In this document: positions 47,967 to 60,672 of the stretch, piece by piece | Layout of the letters: the number at the start of each line of letters is the position of its first letter | Position numbering within the stretch: the first letter of the stretch is position 1 | NCBI GenBank assembly: GCA_028343435.1 | Contig: JAOLYM010000003.1 | Span: 1 to 64,000, forward strand | DNA length: 64,000 bases | Direction of reading: 5' to 3' | DNA from: Candidatus Nitrosopelagicus sp. | Lineage (GTDB): Archaea > Thermoproteota > Nitrososphaeria > Nitrososphaerales > Nitrosopumilaceae | The notes under the pieces: model-generated | The model's input: the letters and a program-made list of their open reading frames with translations, nothing else | Database searches by the model: none | Told to the model about the DNA's origin: nothing | Position numbers and translations under genes: made by a program

Positions 47967-48173
47967 GTGAGAAATCTAGTATTACTTGCAATTTTGACTG
48001 TGGGTATATTTTCTATAGGCTTCACTTCTTTAGCTGAGGCACATCCTCATGCTACCATAGATCTGATGGATATGCATTCACATAATCTTCTTACTGCTGA
48101 AGATTTTGTAATTCATACATTTGAACAAGTAATTTTGTTTGTTGGACAAATACCACATATAATTTTCAGTTAA
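47967..48173 (+). CDS. Small exported His-rich protein
   Basis: GTG start; signal peptide LVLLAILTVGIFSIGFTSLAEA then HPHATIDLMDMHSHN. Confidence 0.55.
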   Translation: MRNLVLLAILTVGIFSIGFTSLAEAHPHATIDLMDMHSHNLLTAEDFVIHTFEQVILFVGQIPHIIFS

Positions 48174-49157
48174 CTAATTTTTCTTAGTTTTAGCATCAAA
48201 TGCTTCACTGACTAATTCTTTTGCTTTTTTTATGGTAATTTTTTCTTTAGATTTTCTTAACTCTTCAACAGTTTTAGTTTTAGTCCATCCTTCAGAGACG
48301 GCAGTATCTAATGTTGATTTGATAAAATCAGATGATGTTTTTTCTTCTTTTTGCAATTTCTTTTCAAGTTTTGCTATCTTTGATTCTATATCTTTTTCCG
48401 TTTTTAATTTTCCTTTCTTTGACTTGCTTATCTTTTTCTTAGATTTTTCTTCATCTTCAATTAACAATCTCTTATTCTTTTCTTTTTCATCATCTCTCTT
48501 TTTCTTTATATCTTCTTTCAGTGCCTTTTCAGCCTCGGCTTTTTCTTTTACCTCGGCCTTTTCTTTTTCTTCAGCTTCCTTCAAAAATTTCTCTGCTTTG
48601 ATTCTCTCTCTTTCTTCTTCTTTCTTAATTTGTTTATTTACTGATTCATCATTTTGAATTTTCTCTTCATGAATTTCTTCAACTGTTTCCACTCTTTCGG
48701 TACGACGTTTACGAACAAAATTTCTTGTATCTTCTGCAACAGTTGATGGTTTACTTTGTGTTTCCCTAAATCCTTTGAATACGTCTGACATTCTTTTTTG
48801 AATTGTTGATTTAACATCTGCTAAAATTTCAGCCTTTGTTTCTATTTCCGCCTCAACTTTTCTTTCAGTTTCAGCCTTAGCCTTTGTTTCTATTTCCGCC
48901 TCAACTTTTGTTTCTGTTTTTAATGGTTTTGTAATTATTTTTTTATATTTTTTCCCTGCTTCTTTTTCTAACTTTAATCTTCTTGCAATTCTATCTTTTA
49001 GCTCCTTTACTTCTACATCTTTTTGCTTTTTCTGTATTTTTTGAATTTCAGATTTTACTTTGTTAAATTTTTCAAGATATTTTTGTTCATAACTTTCAAG
49101 AGTATCCCTTCGTGAATTGTTTGAACCCTCTTTTTTTGTTGAAGATCTCCATTTCAT
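48174..49157 (-). CDS. Highly charged coiled-coil protein, paralog of 57984..60272
   Basis: Shared block YEQKYLEKFNKVKSEIQKIQ...RIARRLKLEKEAGKKYKKI vs YEKEYLEQFEKGKSKSKK...RISRRLELEKTSGKDYKKL; also DTRNFVRKRRT vs DTRNFIRKKRT. Confidence 0.8.
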   Translation of the reverse strand: MKWRSSTKKEGSNNSRRDTLESYEQKYLEKFNKVKSEIQKIQKKQKDVEVKELKDRIARRLKLEKEAGKKYKKIITKPLKTETKVEAEIETKAKAETERKVEAEIETKAEILADVKSTIQKRMSDVFKGFRETQSKPSTVAEDTRNFVRKRRTERVETVEEIHEEKIQNDESVNKQIKKEEERERIKAEKFLKEAEEKEKAEVKEKAEAEKALKEDIKKKRDDEKEKNKRLLIEDEEKSKKKISKSKKGKLKTEKDIESKIAKLEKKLQKEEKTSSDFIKSTLDTAVSEGWTKTKTVEELRKSKEKITIKKAKELVSEAFDAKTKKN

Positions 49158-49220
49158 GAATTTTCTTTTGTAATATTGTAATTATACTGTGGATTAGTTC
49201 TAATGATTTAGAATATTATT

Positions 49221-51899
49221 TTATTTCCTTGATTTTTTATTAGATTTTGATTTTTTTATCTTTTTTTGTTCAATCTCAGCTTGTGCTGCCGCAACAATGG
49301 CTATAGGGATTCGATGTGGTGATGCACTAACATATGAGACGTCGGCAGAATGGCAGAATTTGATTGAATTTGGATCTCCTCCATGCTCTCCACAGATTCC
49401 AATCTCCAAGTCTTTTTTGATATCTCTTCCTTGTTTAATTCCAATTTTCATTAGGTGCCCTACTCCGTTAACATCAATTGATTGGAATGGACTAGTTTCT
49501 AGTAGTTCTTTTTCCATATATTCTGGAAGGAATTTTCCTTCTGCATCTTCCCTACTGAAACTAAATACTGCTTGTGTTAGGTCATTTGTTCCAAAACTGA
49601 AAAACTCTGCAGTGTCTGCTAATTCGTCTGATGTTAGACATGCACGTACTACCTCTAACATAGTTCCAAAGTTTATCTTAAATTTTTTCTTAAATTTTTT
49701 CTCCATCTGTTTTTTAACATCATCGTAAATCGATTTAATGTAGTTTAATTCTGCCAAACTTCCTACTTGTGGAATCATTATTTGTGGCTTAGCATTGATT
49801 TTTTTCTTTGAAAGTTCTGCTGCCGCTTCAAACACTGCTGTAATCTGCATTCTGTAAATTTCTGGATATGTGATTGCTACTCTTACTCCTCTATGTCCCA
49901 TCATTGGGTTAATTTCTGCTAGTTCTCTTGCTCTGTCTAAAACTCGTTGAGTTTTTTCACTGGCATCGTTTTCTTTATTCATTTTTTCCTTTAATTCTTC
50001 AGGATTTGGCAAAAATTCATGTAATGGCGGATCTAATAGTCTAATTGTAACCTTATGTCCTTCCATTGCTTTTAGGATTCCAATAAAATCACTTTTCTGT
50101 AATTCTTGTAATTTTTTTAGTATTTTATTTCGCTCTTCTGGTGTTTGTGCCATAATCATTTCAACAAATAATCCAATTCTATCTGTCTCATTGAACATTC
50201 TTTCTGTTCTACACAATCCAATTCCTTGTGCTCCGTACTGTCTTGCTAATTTTGCTGCATCTGGGGTATCTGCATTAGCACGAATTCCTAATTGTTTTGT
50301 ATTTTGCGCCCAACTAAGAATTGTTTGAAAGTCTTTTGTTACTTTAGGTTCGACTGTTGGAACTGCTCCCATCAAAACCGTACCTGTACTGCCGTCGATT
50401 GTTATCGTTTCACCTTCTTTTACGGTAATTCCATTTGCACTACATGTATTATTGTCATAATTGATTTTTAGTTCTGCACATCCTACAATACATGGCTTAC
50501 CCATTCCTCTAGATACTATTGCGGCATGTGATGATTTTCCGCCAAGACTAGTCAAAATTCCCTCTGCTGAGAAGAATGCTGGCACGTCCTCTGGTTTTGT
50601 TTCTTTTCTAATTAAAATGACCTTTTTTCCAGCTTCGCCAAGTTCAATTGCCTTTTTTACATCAAAAATAGCAATTCCACTTGCAGCTCCTGGTGATGCA
50701 GCAATTCCTTTTGCTAATTTTTTATGTTCTTTAATTTTTGATTCATCCATAGTTCTATGAAGTAGTGCTTCTAATTGTTGTGCTGGAATTCTAGTTAATG
50801 CTTTATTTTTATCAATTAATTTTTCTTTTACCATGTCTACTGATGTTTTTACTAATGCGCCTGCACTCATTTTTGCGGTTCTTGTTTGTAAAAGATAAAA
50901 TTTTCCTTGTTCTATAGTAAATTCAATATCTTGCGGTTCTCTGAAATGTTTTTCTAATCTTGCACACGCATTACTTAATTCTTTATGAGATTTTGGCATT
51001 TCTTTTTTTAATAAATCGACGTTCTTTCCTGTTCTAACTCCTGCTACAACATCTTCTCCTTGTGCATTGATTAGATATTCGCCTTCAATCTCTCTTTTAC
51101 CGTTATGCCCATTTCTTGTAAACACTACTCCTGTTGCGCTATCATCTCCCATATTTCCAAAGACCATTGTTACAACATTTACTGCCGTACCATTTGCAAT
51201 ATCTTTTGTAATTCCATTTTTCTCTCTATAGACAACAGCTCTTTCTCCCATCCAGCTTCTGAATACTGCTTCAATTGCTAATCCTAACTGTTCGTTAGGT
51301 GTGTCTGGGAATTTCCTTTTTGTATGCGTTTCACAAATTTTCTTATATTCTGAAACAATTTTCTTTAAAGATTCAACATTTAATTTACTATCATCAGTTA
51401 CTCCTTGTTTCTTTTTTGCAGAATCTAGAATATGATCAAACTTTTCATCATTTACTCCAAATACAACTTTACCAAATAATTGAATAAATCTTCTATATGA
51501 GTCCCATGAGAATCTAGGATTCTTTGTTTGCTGTGCAAATCCTTCTACCGTTTTCTCATTTAACCCTAAATTCAAAATTGTATCCATCATTCCTGGCATT
51601 GAGATTGCAGCACCAGAACGAACTGACACTAAAAGTGGGTTTTTTGTAGAGTTCCATTTTTTACCTGTCTTTTTCTCCATCTTTGCAATATTTTTCATTA
51701 CTAATGGCATGACATCTTTTGGAAGTTTTTTTCCATTACCATAATAGTTGTTACAAACTTCTGTTGTGATTGTAAATCCGGGAGGTACTGGAAGTTTTAG
51801 GCGTGTCATTTCGCTTAATCCTGCACCTTTTCCACCTAGCAGCATTCTGTTTTTACTATCTGCTTCTTCAAATGCATAAACTGACTTGTTTTTTGCCAT
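49221..51899 (-). CDS. ppdK: Pyruvate, phosphate dikinase
   Basis: LLGGKGAGLSEMTRL, GGKSSHAAIVSRGMGKPCIVG, GLCRTERMF, FSFGTNDLTQ, GICGEHGGDP. Confidence 0.97.
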   Translation of the reverse strand: MAKNKSVYAFEEADSKNRMLLGGKGAGLSEMTRLKLPVPPGFTITTEVCNNYYGNGKKLPKDVMPLVMKNIAKMEKKTGKKWNSTKNPLLVSVRSGAAISMPGMMDTILNLGLNEKTVEGFAQQTKNPRFSWDSYRRFIQLFGKVVFGVNDEKFDHILDSAKKKQGVTDDSKLNVESLKKIVSEYKKICETHTKRKFPDTPNEQLGLAIEAVFRSWMGERAVVYREKNGITKDIANGTAVNVVTMVFGNMGDDSATGVVFTRNGHNGKREIEGEYLINAQGEDVVAGVRTGKNVDLLKKEMPKSHKELSNACARLEKHFREPQDIEFTIEQGKFYLLQTRTAKMSAGALVKTSVDMVKEKLIDKNKALTRIPAQQLEALLHRTMDESKIKEHKKLAKGIAASPGAASGIAIFDVKKAIELGEAGKKVILIRKETKPEDVPAFFSAEGILTSLGGKSSHAAIVSRGMGKPCIVGCAELKINYDNNTCSANGITVKEGETITIDGSTGTVLMGAVPTVEPKVTKDFQTILSWAQNTKQLGIRANADTPDAAKLARQYGAQGIGLCRTERMFNETDRIGLFVEMIMAQTPEERNKILKKLQELQKSDFIGILKAMEGHKVTIRLLDPPLHEFLPNPEELKEKMNKENDASEKTQRVLDRARELAEINPMMGHRGVRVAITYPEIYRMQITAVFEAAAELSKKKINAKPQIMIPQVGSLAELNYIKSIYDDVKKQMEKKFKKKFKINFGTMLEVVRACLTSDELADTAEFFSFGTNDLTQAVFSFSREDAEGKFLPEYMEKELLETSPFQSIDVNGVGHLMKIGIKQGRDIKKDLEIGICGEHGGDPNSIKFCHSADVSYVSASPHRIPIAIVAAAQAEIEQKKIKKSKSNKKSRK

Positions 51900-51915
51900 G
51901 TAGAATTTTGACGAT

Positions 51916-52578
51916 TTACTGGCTTTTTAAACCCTTACACAATTCTGAGATACTTTTTTCCCAACTTTTTGCTTTGACAATTCCACTTGCTACAAGAATT
52001 CCCTTAGAACCTAATTCCTTTGCTTTTGAAACATCTTGACCTGAAACAATTCCTGCCCCACACAAAAGTTTTGTAGAATTTTTAGCAGACTTTACTGCTT
52101 GTACTGCATTTGTGATTAATGCCGGTTTCTCTGTAGAAATTGCTCTTCCAGTTCCAATTAATTCTGGTGGTTCAATTGCAATGAATGTTGGATTCAATTT
52201 TGCATACTTTTTTGCTTCATTGACATTTTTTACACATAATATTGATTTCAGTTTAAGTTTTGTTAGGCGTTTTACTAGTGATGTTATCTCTTTTTCCGAA
52301 ATTCTATGCTCACTATGATTAATTATGGATCCATTAATTTTTGATTTTTTAACAATTTCAGGTATCATGAATCCTGTTGTACTTCCGACTTTTTTATCGT
52401 CTACATGTTGTGCTAAAACTATAATATTGAATTTTGTAATTAATGGAATTAGATGATGTGGTGGTGATATTGCAATTGGCACTTTGTATTTCTTTGAAAT
52501 TTTTTCTGCGGTTTTTGCAATTTTAATAATTTTATCTCCTGCTATTTCGTCATAATTTTTGCAATTTATTATAAACAT
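51916..52578 (-). CDS. tpiA: Triosephosphate isomerase
   Basis: MFIINCKNYDEIAGDK, NHSEHRI, AIEPPELIGTG, CGAGI. Start moved to 52578. Confidence 0.92.
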   Translation of the reverse strand: MFIINCKNYDEIAGDKIIKIAKTAEKISKKYKVPIAISPPHHLIPLITKFNIIVLAQHVDDKKVGSTTGFMIPEIVKKSKINGSIINHSEHRISEKEITSLVKRLTKLKLKSILCVKNVNEAKKYAKLNPTFIAIEPPELIGTGRAISTEKPALITNAVQAVKSAKNSTKLLCGAGIVSGQDVSKAKELGSKGILVASGIVKAKSWEKSISELCKGLKSQ

Positions 52579-52579
52579 T

Positions 52580-52867
52580 TTATTTCCTAATTGATTCAAA
52601 GGCTTTCTCATATTTTAGCTTCATTATGAGAACTGTCATTGTTAGAAACATTGCTGCTACGTTGACTCCTATGATGTATACATCATCAATTTCAATTCCA
52701 TAAATAAGCCATAATGCAGCTCCCACAAAAATTGATATGACCAGATATTTTGAAACATCTTCAAGCTTCTTTGTTTTGTATCCTTGAATTATTTGTGGAA
52801 TCCATCCTATTAAGATGAAAAATCCTGCTAATATTGCAACTATTCCTAAAGTAATTTCGTCTAACAT
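52580..52867 (-). CDS. SemiSWEET-type (PQ-loop/MtN3) transporter
   Basis: LIGWIPQIIQGYKTKKLEDVSKYLVISIFVGAALWLIYGIEIDDVYIIGVN; three TM. Confidence 0.88.
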   Translation of the reverse strand: MLDEITLGIVAILAGFFILIGWIPQIIQGYKTKKLEDVSKYLVISIFVGAALWLIYGIEIDDVYIIGVNVAAMFLTMTVLIMKLKYEKAFESIRK

Positions 52868-52869
52868 AT

Positions 52870-55464
52870 CTAATTCCAGAAAAATTGATCCAACCCTGTT
52901 TGTTTAGGTTTTCCAAGAATGGTGTCAAAATCTAGATCCATGGATGATGTAATTTGTTCCAAAGTACTTTCCATAAACTCCATGTATTTTCCAGAGTCGA
53001 TTTCATCTTGTCTTGCCAGTTCCACTGGTTTTACGCCCGGTTTATTGAGTATTTTAACATATGATATGATATCTCCTTTTTTTATCTCTCTAGTGGTTTC
53101 AAGTTGTTTTGCCGCTCGTATGTGTTGAGGAATTGTTTTCACATATTCTGATAGCGCCTTACTGAGTGTCACATTAAATGTTAATTCTTTTAATGGAATA
53201 CTTTTGTCTTGAACTTTTTTTGCGTAAATGGCAATTTTATCACTTACTTTCTTCTTTGCATTTTCGAATTCTTCTTCATTTTGAACTTCTGCAAGTATGT
53301 CTAATAATTCATAAAATAATGTTTTGATGAATGGAGGTGTATGTGATTTTTTACCCGTTAATCCTTTTACATCCACTTTTCCGTTTTTTGTAACACCAAA
53401 ATAATTTTTCTTTCTATTGCTTAATACTACATATCTGTATTCTTTGTCAATTTCTAATTCAACACCATGATCTTTCTTTGCCAATTTTATGACATCATCT
53501 ATTTGTTGTACCGTTGGATTTTTTACAAAAAGTGAATCTGTATCTCCATATAGAACCTCTAATTGTATGCCTTTGCATTTCTCAATTGTATCCATAATGA
53601 TATGTCTGCCTAATGCAGTAGTTGCTTCTGCGGCTGGAAGAAAATATAGTGGAAATATCTCTGCGCCCATAACTCCATAACTTGCATTAAGAATAACCTT
53701 CAAAGCTTGACTTACTACTGTATACAGTTGTTTTTGCTCATCTGTTATGTTTTCTTTTTTTGAAAGACTCTTGTAATAATTTACACGTAAATCTCTTAAT
53801 GAGCCAATAATTAATGATGTTAATCCATTTTTCTTTGTACATTTCCAATGTGCTGTTCCTGGTATTGCATTCTTCTTACATTCTTCATGCGGACACCTCA
53901 CTGTTTCATATGAAAGATTATTCACTTTGATTATACTTGGATATAGACTTGCAAAATCCATCACTGTTACATCAAAATGAACACCTTCTATTGGTTCTAT
54001 AACCAATCCTCCTCGATATTTCTTATCTTTGATTACCGCATCATTTGCCATTCCAGATGATTTTTCTTCAATTTCATTTCGTCTTGGAATAAGAAAATTA
54101 TTTTTTCTATGTTCATAATACAGGAGACTACGAATCCACTGTGAAACGCCCATTCTTGAAATGTCATCAATTGGCATTCTTGCAATCCTGGTAATTACAA
54201 CTAGAAGATTCATGAGTAAATCTTGATTAAAACTAGTTAGCTTGAATGTTAGATATGCATCATTTTGGCAATATTTTGCAATCTGATAATATGTCATATT
54301 GTCAATTTCTACACCATAATCCATTTTCTGTTCTCCCAGAACTCCTTTTGAAACGCTATTGAGAGAAAAGTCACTATATTTTTGTGAAAATACGTAAATC
54401 TGAAATGCTTTGTTTGAAAACGTTCTATACAAATCAAGATGTACGCCCTTTGTTAGAGTTGCAGAATCTCTCATCATGTATAGCGGATTTATTTCATCAG
54501 AAACACCTAGTCTTTTTGCACGATTGTACAAGTAAGGAAGATCAAATCCATCTCCGTTGTATGTAATCAACACCGGATATTTTTTTACCAATTCGAAGGC
54601 ATCTTCAATTAATTTTTTCTCCTGATCTTTTTCATAAAATATGACTTCGATATTTTTGTCTAAATCATTCACTCCTTCTTCAATTCCGTCTCTTTTTAAA
54701 ACAAAAACTCGTTTCATTCCATCGCTTGCTTCAAATCCTATGGCTGTGACTTTTTTATCTGCAATTTTGACATCTGGAAGTCTTCCGTCTGTTTCTACCT
54801 CTATATCTAAACTCATTCTTTTAATTTTTGGTACAGGCTGGTCTAGAAGCTCAGCCCAATTCGAAACCTCCTCTTGGAATTGTTTTGTATCTGTCATTCC
54901 TGTATTTCCTAATTTATCAAAAAGCATACTCTTCATCGCTAAATTGGTCTCATCAGACATTTCAAAGTCATGTGGAATTATCGTATCATTTTCGATTCTA
55001 TAGTATTTTCCAATAATTAATGAATTATCATAAAGATACGTTTCATAATATTTGATATCTGATTCCCATGCTTCTACTACATTTCTGATACTCTGCGTAG
55101 TTTGTGTACCCCCTATAGCCAATGGGTCTGTGACGATAATTTTTGAAACTGGAATTTCTTTGTCTTTTAATGTATCAATCTTTTTTACAGTTTTGATTTC
55201 TACTACGTCATCTCTTTCTGACAAAAAATCTAAATCTTCTGGTGCCATTTTTGAAAAACAATATGGCTGGTGACCTGTTTTATCCTCCCATAGATAGATT
55301 TTCTCTGCTTCTGGGTTGTAGAATTTGAGGCTAACTTTCTTTGTTTTTCCATTGTATGAAGCAGAAATTAATAGTGAATTTGGGATATTTGCTACTTTGT
55401 CTTGCTTGAAATCTTCTACAGCTTCCATATCTATTTCTTTGAGGATGTCATTTCTCTTGCCCAT
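52870..55464 (-). CDS. polB: B-family DNA polymerase
   Basis: MSLDIEVETDG, YNGDGFDLPYLYNRAK, DFASLYPSIIKVNNLSYETV, LEVLYGDTDSLFV. Confidence 0.97.
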   Translation of the reverse strand: MGKRNDILKEIDMEAVEDFKQDKVANIPNSLLISASYNGKTKKVSLKFYNPEAEKIYLWEDKTGHQPYCFSKMAPEDLDFLSERDDVVEIKTVKKIDTLKDKEIPVSKIIVTDPLAIGGTQTTQSIRNVVEAWESDIKYYETYLYDNSLIIGKYYRIENDTIIPHDFEMSDETNLAMKSMLFDKLGNTGMTDTKQFQEEVSNWAELLDQPVPKIKRMSLDIEVETDGRLPDVKIADKKVTAIGFEASDGMKRVFVLKRDGIEEGVNDLDKNIEVIFYEKDQEKKLIEDAFELVKKYPVLITYNGDGFDLPYLYNRAKRLGVSDEINPLYMMRDSATLTKGVHLDLYRTFSNKAFQIYVFSQKYSDFSLNSVSKGVLGEQKMDYGVEIDNMTYYQIAKYCQNDAYLTFKLTSFNQDLLMNLLVVITRIARMPIDDISRMGVSQWIRSLLYYEHRKNNFLIPRRNEIEEKSSGMANDAVIKDKKYRGGLVIEPIEGVHFDVTVMDFASLYPSIIKVNNLSYETVRCPHEECKKNAIPGTAHWKCTKKNGLTSLIIGSLRDLRVNYYKSLSKKENITDEQKQLYTVVSQALKVILNASYGVMGAEIFPLYFLPAAEATTALGRHIIMDTIEKCKGIQLEVLYGDTDSLFVKNPTVQQIDDVIKLAKKDHGVELEIDKEYRYVVLSNRKKNYFGVTKNGKVDVKGLTGKKSHTPPFIKTLFYELLDILAEVQNEEEFENAKKKVSDKIAIYAKKVQDKSIPLKELTFNVTLSKALSEYVKTIPQHIRAAKQLETTREIKKGDIISYVKILNKPGVKPVELARQDEIDSGKYMEFMESTLEQITSSMDLDFDTILGKPKQTGLDQFFWN

Positions 55465-55949
55465 TTCTCAATTTTTTCTTTATTCAAAATTTCAATTTCA
55501 ACTCCTGCTTCTTTAATTAAATCATAATCTGTTTCTGGATATTCATCAAGACATACAAATTTTCGTATTCCTATTGTTATGGCCATTTTTGTACATTCTA
55601 AACAAGGAACATACGTGGAATACAATATGGCTCCTTTTGTTCCTGCCTCTATGCCTAAAATTGCACAATGCATGATTGCATTAGCTTCTGCATGATTACA
55701 GAGGCATCTACCAAGACCTTCTCCTGATTTGACTTTATCTTCCATTCTGTCTTTGCATCTTTTACAGCCACCTTCAAAACAATTCGTTATTCCTGGCGGT
55801 GTTCCATTATACCCTGTTGCAAGCTGTCGGTGGTCTCTAACTATTACTGCACCTACACTTCTTGTTATGCAGTTTGATCTTAATGCTGCAAGCTTTGCCT
55901 GAAGCATAAAGTATTCGTCCCACCCAGGTCTTTCAAAACTATCAGACAT
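55431..55949 (-). CDS. dCMP deaminase-like cytidine deaminase family
   Basis: HAEANAIMHCAILG ... YSTYVPCLECTKMAI. Confidence 0.93.
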   Translation of the reverse strand: MSDSFERPGWDEYFMLQAKLAALRSNCITRSVGAVIVRDHRQLATGYNGTPPGITNCFEGGCKRCKDRMEDKVKSGEGLGRCLCNHAEANAIMHCAILGIEAGTKGAILYSTYVPCLECTKMAITIGIRKFVCLDEYPETDYDLIKEAGVEIEILNKEKIEKWAREMTSSKK

Positions 55950-56038
55950 GGGAATTATTTAATCTGCCAACATATAACCTCTAAGTGACTTTTAATCAAT
56001 TGTAAACCATAAATGATATGATTCTCTGTTCTCACTTT

Positions 56039-57541
56039 ATGGGATCAGGATATTATGAGCATAAATTAATCAAGCCAAACTCTATTGAGCTACGTGATTA
56101 TCAGACTAATCTTGCAAATGATGCAAAAAATGAAAACTCGTTAGTTGTTTTACCTACAGGTCTTGGAAAAACTACCATTGCATTACAGATCATGGCTCAT
56201 GTACTATCTCAAAATAAAGGTGGTGTTTTGCTATTGGCTCCTACACGTGTTCTTGTCAACCAACATTTTGATTTCCTTAAAGAAAATTTACTATTAGATG
56301 ATATTGGAATTGTAACCGGTGAAGATTTGATAAACAAACGAAAAAAATCCTGGATGAATAGCGTGATATGCGCAACTCCTGAAATTACTCGTAACGATTT
56401 AGAACGAAATATGATTGACACTGATCAGTTCAGTCTTGTGATATTTGATGAGGCTCATAGGGCTGTTGGTGATTATGCATATACTGGAATTGCAAATCAT
56501 TTCAAAGAAAAATCACTCATACTTGGAATGACTGCAACACTTCCAAGTGAGAAGGTAAAGGCAACTGAAATTATCGTATCTCTTGGTATACAAAATATTT
56601 TACAAAGAACTGATGAAAGCCCTGACGTTCAACCCTATATCCAAAAAACAAATACCGAATGGATTATGGTTGATTTGCCACCTGAAATGAAAGCAATTCA
56701 AAAATGCCTTCAACTTGCATTAGATGAACGTTACACAACATTAAGAAAAAATGGAATTCAAATTGGCCAAAACAAATCTCTCTCTACTTTACTTCGAATT
56801 CGTCAGTATGTATTGACACAAAATCGTATTTCTGCAAAACCATTATTCACTGCAATTAGAATCACATATGCGCTAAATATTTTTGAGGCTCATGGTATCA
56901 CATCTTTCCTAAAATTTTGTGATAGAACCAAAGCAAAAAAAGGTGTGGGAATTAAAGAACTTTTTGAAAAAGATCCAAATTTTATGCGCGCTATTGAATT
57001 AGCTAATTTTGCAAAATCTCAAGGGATTGAACATTCAAAACTTCCAAAATTAAAAGAAGTTATTGCCTCTGTTAAAGATAAAGTCCTGATTTTTACAAGT
57101 TATCGTGATTCTGTAAATGTAATAAATGAAACACTACAAAAAATGGGAATTAATTCTGAAATTTTGATTGGTAAAGCAGGTGATACTGGCTTAAAACAAC
57201 AAAAACAGATTGAAACCGTTCAACGATTTAGAGATGGCTTAACTCAGGTTCTTGTTGCAACTCGTGTTGGTGAAGAAGGATTGGATATATCTGAAGTAAA
57301 TTTGGTAATTTTTTATGATAATGTTCCAAGTTCAATTCGTTTTGTACAAAGAAAGGGTAGAACCGGGAGAAAAACAGAAGGGCGTTTAGTTGTTTTAATT
57401 GCAAAAGATACCATTGATCAAGTATACTATCATATCGGTCAAAGAAAAATTAAATCTGCTAAACAGATGGGTGATAAGCTAGCAAAAAAACTTGAAAACA
57501 ATGAATTATCTTCTACTGAATCTCTAGACAGTTTTCTCTAA
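56039..57541 (+). CDS. Hef/MPH1-like superfamily 2 helicase
   Basis: ELRDYQTNLANDAKNENSLVVLPTGLGKTTIALQI, DEAHRAVGDYAY, GMTATLPS, QRKGRTGRKTEGR; no C-terminal ERCC4 nuclease within the ORF. Confidence 0.9.
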   Translation: MGSGYYEHKLIKPNSIELRDYQTNLANDAKNENSLVVLPTGLGKTTIALQIMAHVLSQNKGGVLLLAPTRVLVNQHFDFLKENLLLDDIGIVTGEDLINKRKKSWMNSVICATPEITRNDLERNMIDTDQFSLVIFDEAHRAVGDYAYTGIANHFKEKSLILGMTATLPSEKVKATEIIVSLGIQNILQRTDESPDVQPYIQKTNTEWIMVDLPPEMKAIQKCLQLALDERYTTLRKNGIQIGQNKSLSTLLRIRQYVLTQNRISAKPLFTAIRITYALNIFEAHGITSFLKFCDRTKAKKGVGIKELFEKDPNFMRAIELANFAKSQGIEHSKLPKLKEVIASVKDKVLIFTSYRDSVNVINETLQKMGINSEILIGKAGDTGLKQQKQIETVQRFRDGLTQVLVATRVGEEGLDISEVNLVIFYDNVPSSIRFVQRKGRTGRKTEGRLVVLIAKDTIDQVYYHIGQRKIKSAKQMGDKLAKKLENNELSSTESLDSFL

Positions 57542-57885
57542 GGGTTATCTTTTTTATCTTCATCTGAGGTTTTCTTATCTCCGCCAGGTCCTAACATCTC
57601 TTCGGGTTTGACATCGTTATCCCATGTACCTCTAATCCCTTTGAGTAGAGCAATTCCGCCTGCGGCTAAAATACCAATAACTCCTACAAACATCAAATTT
57701 CTATCTTGTAATCTTTCTTCACAATCAATTTTGACTGGAACATTTTCATCTGTATAATCATAACATTCTGTAAATTCATTGGTTTGAATTGTAATGTCTT
57801 GATACTGAGTTCCAAAAACTGCCATTACGATAAATCCTACAGATAATACTGCTACACCGATCATCACAAAACGTATGTCACTCAT
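57538..57885 (-). CDS. Two-TM membrane protein
   Basis: Two hydrophobic segments flanking a Cys-containing loop; convergent with helicase. Confidence 0.65.
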   Translation of the reverse strand: MSDIRFVMIGVAVLSVGFIVMAVFGTQYQDITIQTNEFTECYDYTDENVPVKIDCEERLQDRNLMFVGVIGILAAGGIALLKGIRGTWDNDVKPEEMLGPGGDKKTSDEDKKDNP

Positions 57886-57983
57886 TGCTAAATCTAGACA
57901 TAAACAATATTTTAAGGAATTTGTAAAATCCGCTATACTTTTCTAGAAAAAGCGTATATTGCACTTGACGAGTATTACTACAA

Positions 57984-60272
<2,289 letters not shown>

Positions 60273-60327
60273 CCATTAGCTCAAAAAACTATCAATAATT
60301 ATATACTCTTTTTAAAATTCAAGAACT

Positions 60328-60639
60328 ATGGGTAAATGGGCAGATTTTGTAGTTAGTGGAATAACTAAGGGTCCTGGTCTTGCAAACATAACTCATGTTC
60401 AGGTTCATGAAGATTATGGAACTGAATTTGGAAAACCACAAATTGTCGACAAAAAAACCATTGCATCACAAATCAAAAAAGGAAAAAAATATCTTACAAT
60501 ATACAAAAAAAATGAAACAGATTGGGAGCCAGGTGAAATTATTCATACATATGTCCTAAATGGTGAAACGCATATTCGAACTGATAATAATAAGGTGGAA
60601 GGAGATAGATTAGGAACCTTGCCTGAAATCGAATCTTAA
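60328..60639 (+). CDS. Stand-alone DUF3892-like protein
   Basis: KWADFVVSGITKGPGLANITHVQVHEDYGTEFGKPQIVDK...THIRTDNNKVEGDRLG parallels the N-terminus of the 57984 gene. Confidence 0.8.
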   Translation: MGKWADFVVSGITKGPGLANITHVQVHEDYGTEFGKPQIVDKKTIASQIKKGKKYLTIYKKNETDWEPGEIIHTYVLNGETHIRTDNNKVEGDRLGTLPEIES

Positions 60640-60672
60640 TCTTTAGATAAGCCATTTTTTTCAAGTAACATA

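Noticed and set aside
48232-48657. Plus-strand 141-aa Ser/Phe-rich ORF
   Set aside because: Antisense of the Lys/Glu-rich coiled-coil gene; low-complexity reflection.
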